Below are positions 57,639 to 64,000 of a stretch of DNA of 64,000 nt, piece after piece. Source of the stretch: Symbiodinium natans (taxonomy: Eukaryota > Sar > Dinophyceae > Suessiales > Symbiodiniaceae); NCBI GenBank assembly GCA_905221605.1, contig CAJNDS010002675.1, positions 40,001-104,000 on the forward strand, written 5' to 3'. Made by a program: the position numbers and the translations under genes. Positions within the stretch are counted from its first letter, which is position 1. The number at the start of each line of letters is the position of its first letter. Under the pieces are notes generated by a model. That model was not told the DNA's origin. It saw only the letters and a list, made by a program, of their open reading frames with translations, and made no database searches.

Positions 57639-59872
57639 CAGGGATTCACCCGTTCAAAGGCCTTGGCAAAGTCGGAAAGCATGACTGTGTACTGGGCATC
57701 TTTGAGCTCCAAGTAGTGTTGCATTTGGGCATAATTTGCCTGTGGTTCTTTGAAGTGATTAAGAAGAGCCTGGGCAGGATGTAGCGATTCTTTGAAAGAC
57801 TCAGCAAGGACTGCGTAGATTGCGGAGTCAATGATTCGATCACAAGTATCGGGCATGTCTAGTGGCCTGTAGTTGTCCGCGTACGCACCCTTGTCTGCCT
57901 TGGGAATGAAGACTAAGGCCTGAAGCGGATGATCAGCTTGAGACAAGCACATCTCCCACATATGATCCCCAAGTAAGTTGGCAAAATAACTCGGATTTTG
58001 CCTATAGAAGGCATAGGGCACACCATCGGGACCCGGGGAAGAATCCTTGGTGGTAATAATGGCCTTGAAGATGATGCTTTCATCTGGTAAGTCAGCCGGC
58101 ACGAAGGGGGCCCTTTGCGCATATGGCTGTAGGAGTTTGTCCCACTGGTTATCGTATTGACAAGGGAAGTGGTGCCAAAAGGCTCTAGTTGCCCTTAGTG
58201 CAGCATCAAACTGACTCATAGATGTGATCAGCTGGCCATTTTCGCTTCTGACCTGTTGCGAATCGATGATTCGAGGGCAGATTTTCCTGAAGGCCTGCCA
58301 CTTAATTTTAGACTTATCAACCTGCAAATCTCTTTGAGCAACCAGGGAACGAAGACTTGGTGAGGGGGCAGTTTTCAGCTCTGCACCAAGGTGTAGCCGA
58401 TTAAGCGCTTCTTGAAGCCAATGTCTCGGGAGCTCGGCTGAACCATTACCTGACGGCGTGAAAGGGGGTATGGTGATATGCCTGGCTAAAGATGTGACGG
58501 TGCTTGCGTTGACACCGACAGTCGCACCAGTGCTCCTGTTCAAAAGGCGTACCAACTTCCTAATTAATGCAGCAATTGAGTTTCCAGCTTGGGCACGTAG
58601 GTTTGCATGCCACAAGAAACATGTGGCTTTTTGTGCAACGAGCGCGTCAGAAGGGCAGAGTTTTTGACCTTTGTTCTGCTCTTCAATCAAGCGGGCTTTA
58701 GTGCAATTAATTAGTTTACGAAGAAGAAGGTGCGAAGGGCTAGTCTCCGCAGCCTCGATGCCAGGCAAGTCAGTAGTCGCAGGTGGAACAGAAAAAGCCG
58801 CAGCAGGAACTGTCCGAACAGGTATCGCCGGGACATCTTTGTCAAGCTTATGCTTCGGCCGAAACCGAATCTTTACCAAGTGATGTCCTCCAGTTACTTT
58901 TTTGTGCTTCCAAGAGACAGAACAGATCTTGGCGGACAAGTACAGCGAACTGGAAATAAGGTAATGGTCAAGGTGACTGCAGGTAGAGCCTTGCTCGAAA
59001 GTTGGCCTGTCAGACTTGCATTCAATCATGTCGCCTTGAGCAAGGAGATGTGCATACTCACCCTCCTTCTGCTGATTAACAGCATTGAAGTCCCCCCCAA
59101 GGACAACCACATGAGTTGCATCCTTGACAAAAGCACTAAGTGCAGGGAAAAGCTTCCCCCATTGATCAGGGTGCCAATAAACCGACAGGAGCCAGTAGCA
59201 GACAGACCGAAATCTGACCAGCACGGCAAGGGCAAAACCAGGCACAAGGTCAACAGTTTCTACGACTTTATAGTCCTGTGGCAAACAGACAGCAACTCCT
59301 CCAGAGTGTCCAGATTCCTTCCAAATAGCGAGAGAGGCAATCGTATTTATTCTGGCTGTTGCCTGTCTGAATCGGTGTAAACAGGCAGCATTCCATTTGG
59401 TTTCCTGCAAAAGCACGGGCGTTTGGTGAGCCAACGCACCAATGGTACGAAGCTTGGCAAGGCCAATAGTGTCGAAGGTACACAGCGAGGTAACGTTCCA
59501 ACTAACGACAGCCTGCAGCTTGCACGGCTCCTTTGGGATCGTGTCGAAGTAAGGAACAAGCCTGTCAGCTATGAGATTCAGTGCAAGTTCAAGCTCTTCT
59601 GTCGGGAGCTGAAGATTGATAGCAGCGATTAGGTTAAAAGGTCGGCTGTCATTGGCCATGAGAGCAAGCTTCAGCTCACGTGTTGTGGGATAGGTGAGTG
59701 GCAGGTTGTAGGCAAGGAGAATGCTGTTGAGGGATCTGACACGTGCGCGATGTCTACGACAAGCAACATAGGCATTGAGGTGATCAAGGAAGGTCGTAGA
59801 CCTTGCCTTGATCACCACGTCACGAATCGTCGTCATAGGGGCAAAGGGTCCCGATGGACCCCATAGAAGCAA
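57539..59872 (-). CDS. Element C ORF2, first part: AP-type endonuclease and RT N-terminus
   Basis: A 777-codon minus-strand frame. The endonuclease (exonuclease-endonuclease-phosphatase fold, about 120-335) has VVSWNVTSL, LLQETKW, VLGGDFNAV and CSHLDHYL. The last motif reads GGHHL where active LINE enzymes have SDH. It would nick target DNA to prime reverse transcription. RT begins at about 612 (SPGPDGVPYAFY) with FIPKADKG, NYRPLDMPDTCDRI and motif A SDFAKAFERV (733-742). After FERVNPWWV the frame runs out of homology and stops. The neighbouring frame resumes with KVQGFLLEPISIHQGLAMG. About 25-30 residues usual between these motifs are missing, so a small deletion accompanies the frameshift. 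Confidence 0.85.
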   Translation of the reverse strand: MLLWGPSGPFAPMTTIRDVVIKARSTTFLDHLNAYVACRRHRARVRSLNSILLAYNLPLTYPTTRELKLALMANDSRPFNLIAAINLQLPTEELELALNLIADRLVPYFDTIPKEPCKLQAVVSWNVTSLCTFDTIGLAKLRTIGALAHQTPVLLQETKWNAACLHRFRQATARINTIASLAIWKESGHSGGVAVCLPQDYKVVETVDLVPGFALAVLVRFRSVCYWLLSVYWHPDQWGKLFPALSAFVKDATHVVVLGGDFNAVNQQKEGEYAHLLAQGDMIECKSDRPTFEQGSTCSHLDHYLISSSLYLSAKICSVSWKHKKVTGGHHLVKIRFRPKHKLDKDVPAIPVRTVPAAAFSVPPATTDLPGIEAAETSPSHLLLRKLINCTKARLIEEQNKGQKLCPSDALVAQKATCFLWHANLRAQAGNSIAALIRKLVRLLNRSTGATVGVNASTVTSLARHITIPPFTPSGNGSAELPRHWLQEALNRLHLGAELKTAPSPSLRSLVAQRDLQVDKSKIKWQAFRKICPRIIDSQQVRSENGQLITSMSQFDAALRATRAFWHHFPCQYDNQWDKLLQPYAQRAPFVPADLPDESIIFKAIITTKDSSPGPDGVPYAFYRQNPSYFANLLGDHMWEMCLSQADHPLQALVFIPKADKGAYADNYRPLDMPDTCDRIIDSAIYAVLAESFKESLHPAQALLNHFKEPQANYAQMQHYLELKDAQYTVMLSDFAKAFERVNPWWVKCKVSCSSLSLSTKALLWEGRLLLSFSVSP

Positions 59873-62800
59873 TGGTAGACAGCAGGTTGCCGATCGTAGA
59901 CATAAATGCGCAGTGCCTTTTCTTGGGTGGGAATTGTGGAGGGGATGTTGTTGTGGGTGACAGTCTGTTGATGCACCGTACCTTGCTTATATGTGGTGTA
60001 ATGTGCGCCTCGTGCATCAATACCAATATACACAGCCTGTCGACACGGTAGAGCAAGCTTAGCAAAGCAAGAGAAGTCGCGCAAGACCTCGCTAAGCCAG
60101 GCTTCGTTCGAGTTGCAATCTGAAGCAAAGGCTTTACTGGTATAATTCTCAGCAAAGTATGGGGTTAAGAAGAGCGCAAAGAGTTCCCTTTGCCCAAGGT
60201 AAGGGGAACAGAGGATAGTATGGCCGTGCAAATGCAAGGCAGCTTCGTTACCCTCAAATATCAGACAAGGCGTAGGTAGCTGGCTGTTCTCTTCGATTAC
60301 TTTGTGAAGGAAGGTGCCAGGGCTGGCTCCTCTTCGTTCAATGTCAACGACCTCAATGATCGATGCTTGGGTAAGCGCATGCACAGTATCACGAGCCTGG
60401 GAAGCATTGAGCATTGCTAAGGCACATTGATCATCTTGTTCGACATCTAGGAAGAAGTCGACTGGCGGAGACTTCTTGCGGGCGTTGGCATCTTTCAAGT
60501 GCTGCACATAGAGAGTATTTTGCTGTCCCTTTACAAGGAGGAATTGAGGGATGAACTCGTCTCTATACGCGACAAACTCAAGATGCAACGCTTTGAGAAA
60601 GCTGATCAGGCACCACCCTTGTGCAGGGAAGTCAAGAAAATGTAAGGCAAACTTGGCACCGAGATTCGCAACAGTCTCTCTGCACAAATTGGCCATGACA
60701 TTGCGTCTCGATCCACACAAAAGTTGTAATTGAGGGTCGACAATTTGCAAGACACGCTGGATGGCCGATGGGATCCCTTTTTCTTGCAATAAGTCTTGCG
60801 TTTGATGGAATCGAGTTTCCGTCACAAAGGAAATTCCTCTAGGAATGCCGGACGCGCTCTCTCTAATGCCTTGGAATTTACCTTGGCCGGGGGTATACTC
60901 CAGAACAACAGGTTTATTGACAATTAAACCTTGTTTGAGCCAGCCAACAGCATTAAGTTCATCGCATGGAAAAGGCGCATGAAACTTATGCGAAAACTTG
61001 TCTTGTAGCTTAACAGCTGTAGTAGCAGCAAGAACTTGTTGGCCATAGCTAGGCCAGTATTGGAGAAACTGTGAGAGGGGAAGCGGCTTCCAATGACTGT
61101 CGGGGTTTTCATTCAGTAACTCTCGAAGGGATGCGTGTTTGATCGCAGCTTTGAGAGCACCAGGGTAGAAGCAGTTCCCAACAATGGAAGCAATACACAT
61201 ATCATTAATGTGTTCTTCCACATCTGCAAGCCAGATATCGAGCTCAGCATCTCTCAACATTTCCTTGTAGTGAGCAACCCTGAAGGGAGGAATGCCACTA
61301 TCACCGATAAGGAAAGCATTTTCTGCACGGAGAAGTTCGTAATTAGCTTCAGCAAAGCGATCCATTGCTGCAAGGCTTGGGACGTCCGCTTGAAGAGAAA
61401 GCTTCTGAACATCTGTTACAAAGCGCAGGCCAATGGGTCCATCAGGAACAAATTTTTCCCATTGTAGATTTGGAACCCCATTGGAGGTATTAGCCGCTTG
61501 TGAGAATTGCCTCTGGAAGGCTTCAGCTCCGCCGAAGCTGGGTACATGGTAAAGAAGGGCAGAGGGGTGGTAAAAGTATGCAGCCAATCGAAGCCCCCTC
61601 TCGCGATCAAAGCGTTTGGGACGAAGCCAAGGCTTGAGCTTTTCGCCAGGGGGTTTTATTCCGCACATGTGTTCCGCAACAGGACGCCATCCTTGGAACC
61701 ACGGAGTGGGGCGATTGCTGAAGGTGCCAATTTGCCCATATCTAGTAAAGAATTTTCTTTTCCTTTCAACATGGCCGAATGTAGCTCCAGCAATATGATG
61801 GCAGCAACAATCACGTATTCCGAAGATCTGCTGAATGAAGCCCTGGTGGATGGGCTTCATAGACCCAGCATTTTCAAGGAAGATGTGCACGCACTGAAGG
61901 ATACTGGGTTCAATGCTTTGGAATGCAAGCAAAATCGCGTATAAGACAAGCATGTGTTGCGAGCGGTCTCCCAGAAGTCCTAATCCACCTGAGCTGGACC
62001 CTGCAACCGTGAGATCTTGGCAGGGGGAACCGGCGGGAATGATGATGGCTGTTTTTTGTGGATGAATCCTTCCCAGGAAGGACAAACATTCACGCAGCAA
62101 TCGGTAATCCTCTTTAAGTAGAGTCCAAACGTCATCAATTGCGATCGATGGCACACGGTGCGAGTCAAGAGCCCATCTTTGGCTTTTGTCATAGTCATAC
62201 TTATGGCATATGAGGGCGCGAAGGACGCTGTCACTTTCTGCACTCACAGCCGCAACAGGTTGTTGCTTGAGGCATTCAACGGTGACAGCACGTGATATTC
62301 CGCATCCATCAAAAAGCGATAAGATGATGTAACGTTCAACACCAAGTGCGACCTGTATGCAGTCTTCCGACGAGACAGCATTAATTTGATTGTTCCTGCC
62401 ATCTTTTCTCTTGGAGACAGGCTTGGCATTGTTAAGCTTATCGAGGCTTTTCTTGACTCTACGCATCTGAGAATCAGAGCTCAAGTCGGGCTTGGCTTTA
62501 AGGGGCTGGCTGCCCCTATCAAAGCCATTCTTCTCAGAGTTCAGCGCAGTTTGAACTTCATGTTGTTGCGGTCTCTGTTCCTCATCGGAATCAGTAGCAA
62601 TGGAGTGCACTTCAGGAAGAGATGCACTATCAAGTTGTGTCGCCAGAGCAGTACTAGGGTCGGGTTGGAGACTAACACTGGCTTGGTGTTCTGACTCCTC
62701 ATCGAGTTTGCCCTTTTGGGCGAGAGTAAATTCAGTACCGCTTTTACATTCCTCGGCTTGTGGCAGAAGATGGGCACAGGACGGATTAGGCAAGCCAAAA

Positions 62801-63450
62801 TCATCCTCTGAGGTGATGGTCATATAGGTTGCAGAAGGGACAGGGCTGTCCCAGCTTGCAACCTTCGTTATCTTAGCTTGCTCAATAGTGAGTGTTTCAC
62901 TACTGATATACTGTTCTGCGTTTTCACTGGGATCAGCATGATGCCGGATAATCTCATTAAAAGAGTTAATGAGAGCAGTGGCGGGGTAAAGCTGATTGGC
63001 ACAAACACTTCTGATGAAGATGGCTTCAATGTAGTGCTCAGCCTTAATCAATTGTGCCCACAAATTTTCTTTACGGACTCCGTAGATTGAGTCATAAAGA
63101 AGAATTGAGTCTCCTGCTTGTTCTTTGGCATGGTGTAGCACTAGGTAGTGCTTAGCACTAGGATCATGCAGAACGAGTGCAACGACAATATATGCCTGTT
63201 GCATGACTGATACCGTACTGCCAAGAAAGCTTTGGATATCCGCCTCGCTTTTGCAGACTTGCGCAAAAGAGCTTTTCTGAGTCTTCTGTGTGAGAAGGCA
63301 GAAGAAAGACGGGAGTCTTTGAATGGCAAGTTTGCACGTGTCATTGCGAGGGCTCAAGTTTTGCTGCATGCACGCAATCGCAAGGTCAGCAAGTTGACCT
63401 AGATCAGCGAGGATACTGATCTGATCAGAGGAGTCCTGTTCAGAATGCAA
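59833..63450 (-). CDS. Element C ORF1: C5-cytosine DNA methyltransferase fusion protein
   Basis: A 1,205-codon minus-strand frame. Residues 1-370 are unassigned (a beta-rich start, then a Ser/Glu/Gln-rich linker). Residues 370-580 hold a C5-methyltransferase core: motif I LSLFDGCGIS (377-386), an acidic residue in motif II (AVSAESDSV), and motif IV AGSPCQDLTVAG with catalytic Cys477 (codon at 62020-62022). Motif VI is IFLENAGSM (Glu526) and motif VIII is GHVERKRKFF (559-568). All catalytic positions are present. The arrangement is closest to DNMT3/bacterial-type enzymes. About 625 residues of unknown sequence follow. Methyltransferases carried by retrotransposons are known in some algae and dinoflagellates. 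A role in marking or masking element DNA is inference. Confidence 0.9.
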   Translation of the reverse strand: MHSEQDSSDQISILADLGQLADLAIACMQQNLSPRNDTCKLAIQRLPSFFCLLTQKTQKSSFAQVCKSEADIQSFLGSTVSVMQQAYIVVALVLHDPSAKHYLVLHHAKEQAGDSILLYDSIYGVRKENLWAQLIKAEHYIEAIFIRSVCANQLYPATALINSFNEIIRHHADPSENAEQYISSETLTIEQAKITKVASWDSPVPSATYMTITSEDDFGLPNPSCAHLLPQAEECKSGTEFTLAQKGKLDEESEHQASVSLQPDPSTALATQLDSASLPEVHSIATDSDEEQRPQQHEVQTALNSEKNGFDRGSQPLKAKPDLSSDSQMRRVKKSLDKLNNAKPVSKRKDGRNNQINAVSSEDCIQVALGVERYIILSLFDGCGISRAVTVECLKQQPVAAVSAESDSVLRALICHKYDYDKSQRWALDSHRVPSIAIDDVWTLLKEDYRLLRECLSFLGRIHPQKTAIIIPAGSPCQDLTVAGSSSGGLGLLGDRSQHMLVLYAILLAFQSIEPSILQCVHIFLENAGSMKPIHQGFIQQIFGIRDCCCHHIAGATFGHVERKRKFFTRYGQIGTFSNRPTPWFQGWRPVAEHMCGIKPPGEKLKPWLRPKRFDRERGLRLAAYFYHPSALLYHVPSFGGAEAFQRQFSQAANTSNGVPNLQWEKFVPDGPIGLRFVTDVQKLSLQADVPSLAAMDRFAEANYELLRAENAFLIGDSGIPPFRVAHYKEMLRDAELDIWLADVEEHINDMCIASIVGNCFYPGALKAAIKHASLRELLNENPDSHWKPLPLSQFLQYWPSYGQQVLAATTAVKLQDKFSHKFHAPFPCDELNAVGWLKQGLIVNKPVVLEYTPGQGKFQGIRESASGIPRGISFVTETRFHQTQDLLQEKGIPSAIQRVLQIVDPQLQLLCGSRRNVMANLCRETVANLGAKFALHFLDFPAQGWCLISFLKALHLEFVAYRDEFIPQFLLVKGQQNTLYVQHLKDANARKKSPPVDFFLDVEQDDQCALAMLNASQARDTVHALTQASIIEVVDIERRGASPGTFLHKVIEENSQLPTPCLIFEGNEAALHLHGHTILCSPYLGQRELFALFLTPYFAENYTSKAFASDCNSNEAWLSEVLRDFSCFAKLALPCRQAVYIGIDARGAHYTTYKQGTVHQQTVTHNNIPSTIPTQEKALRIYVYDRQPAVYHCFYGVHRDPLPL

Positions 63451-63946
63451 TTACTATACACCTCAGTAAAGCTTTGAAGCTCCAACGGTGTAGCACTTGC
63501 CAATTGAAGATAGGTCAGACCAAGTATGTGTGCAAGCTTGGCTCGAGCAGCCTCACGTATATTATATCCAACCGCAGCAAGGACAAGAGCTGCTTGTTTA
63601 GGAAAGGGGGCGTAATGCTGGCATTGCTTTTGTTCCATTGAGCACACGAGATGACCCGATAGGCAGCAGCAACAGGGCAATAAAGGCCAGCAATGCGCCT
63701 TTGCACTTCTTCTTGAACGTTGGCCGGGACTTCCGCCTGGAACCTGAGGACAGTATTACGTCTTCTAGCAATTTCAACCTTTTCCTTGCTACTCTCAATA
63801 TTTCTTTTGCCAGTCCCACCTTCTTGACTCAACTGTGCTGAGGCAGAATTTTCCGGTAACATATTGGCAGCCGTATCATCACCTTTAACAGCAGGAGGCT
63901 TTCCATGGAGCAAAGTCGGGCACTGGGCAGTATCCGATTGCTCCAT
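63399..63946 (-). pseudogene. Element C ORF1 N-terminal region, two frameshifts
   Basis: The minus-strand frame at 63946-63650 (MEQSDTAQCPTLLHGKPPAV, then AEVPANVQEEVQRRIAGLY) passes to another frame at about 63650 (QCQHYAPFPKQAALVLAAVG, then ARAKLAHILGLTYLQLASA). That frame passes near 63430 into the main ORF1 frame (SDQISILADLGQLADLAIAC). Composition stays continuous across both shifts, so this is one decayed N-terminal domain. The real start may lie here at 63946 or beyond the right edge. No family is recognised. Confidence 0.5.
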
Positions 63947-64000
63947 GGCAACCTTGCTTGACTTCCCATCCTGATGATTGGCACATCTGGCTTTGTTCGG

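Larger units (their letters stand above)
53817..64000 (-). mobile_element. Element C: LINE-type retrotransposon with a DNA methyltransferase ORF1
   Basis: A minus-strand unit that runs past the right edge of the window. ORF1 (about 63946-59833, two frameshifts near its start) contains a C5-cytosine methyltransferase. ORF2 (59872-53817, one frameshift in RT) contains AP-type endonuclease, RT, Cys-rich segments and RNase H. There are no LTRs and no integrase, and endonuclease precedes RT, as in LINEs of the I/RNase H-bearing groups. ORF1 and ORF2 overlap by 40 bases. Frameshifts and a shortened RT make this copy inactive. Confidence 0.85.

Noticed and set aside
63090-63450. Cysteine protease (Ulp1-like) at the start of LINE ORF1
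   Set aside because: A HYLVLHH strand followed by LLYDS looked suggestive, but no catalytic Cys motif follows at the expected spacing.
1-64000. tRNA, 5S or other rRNA genes, and complete spliced-leader genes
   Set aside because: No tRNA A/B boxes with a foldable cloverleaf, no rRNA stretch and no full CCGTAGCCATTTTGGCTCAA string were found by eye.

Overview
The window reads as nuclear DNA of a dinoflagellate, most likely a Symbiodiniaceae/Suessiales-type alga (inference). Three things support this. Plant-type TTTAGGG/CCCTAAA repeats are scattered everywhere in the left third. Intact multi-kb host genes are absent: there are only exon-sized reading frames in a sea of retroelements. Three unrelated LTR families also carry, in their sense orientation, the 3' end of the dinoflagellate spliced leader (TTTTGGCTCAAG or TTGGCTCAAG). 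No rRNA, tRNA, CRISPR array or bacterial operon was seen.

Region 1 (1-20.2 kb) is a mosaic of short unique segments separated by about 20 interstitial telomere-like arrays in both orientations. It also holds minisatellites, C/G homopolymers (one run of 89 C), a 190-bp repeat that twice ends in a C tract, and a repeat of about 75-80 bp that resembles an introner. Small exon-like frames lie between these, including a fibrinogen-like fragment, a Thr-rich frame and a three-exon minus-strand gene at 18.95-19.67 kb. Inserted in one telomere-like array is a structurally complete small LTR element, here called F (4060-7147). It has 115-bp LTRs, a polypurine tract and a TTTAG target duplication. It has one decayed gene and no reverse transcriptase.

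Region 2 (20.2-51.1 kb) is a nest of LTR retrotransposons. Element A (22600-51138, plus strand, Ty1/copia type, 5-bp duplication GTTGC) is split into gag-protease (23.1-25.5 kb) and integrase/RT/RNase H (about 46.9-50.6 kb). Its polyprotein ends in a Rossmann/methyltransferase-like domain. Inside A lie a plus-strand frame, a block of five minus-strand frames of unknown origin (27.5-33.6 kb, block E), and copia-type element B (minus strand, 33.6 to about 45.7 kb). B encodes gag, protease, integrase, RT and RNase H, then a zinc ribbon, an unknown domain and a coiled coil. The B pol gene is itself interrupted by a 2.9-kb insert (G) that is full of small hairpin repeats and flanked by a 17-bp direct repeat. 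A landed in a minus-strand gene copy. Joining its flanks across the insertion gives a reading frame homologous to the first frame of block E.

Region 3 (51.1-64 kb) starts with low-complexity DNA and a plus-strand frame. It then holds a large minus-strand LINE (element C, about 53.8 kb to beyond the right edge). C encodes an ORF1 containing a cytosine-C5 DNA methyltransferase with all main motifs, and an ORF2 with AP-type endonuclease, RT, Cys-rich segments, RNase H and an unassigned C-terminal domain. ORF2 is frameshifted within RT.

Taken together, two independent retroelement lineages within 14 kb (A and C) carry methyltransferase-type domains. Several LTR families appear to have absorbed spliced-leader sequence into their LTRs. 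These are the two most notable themes.
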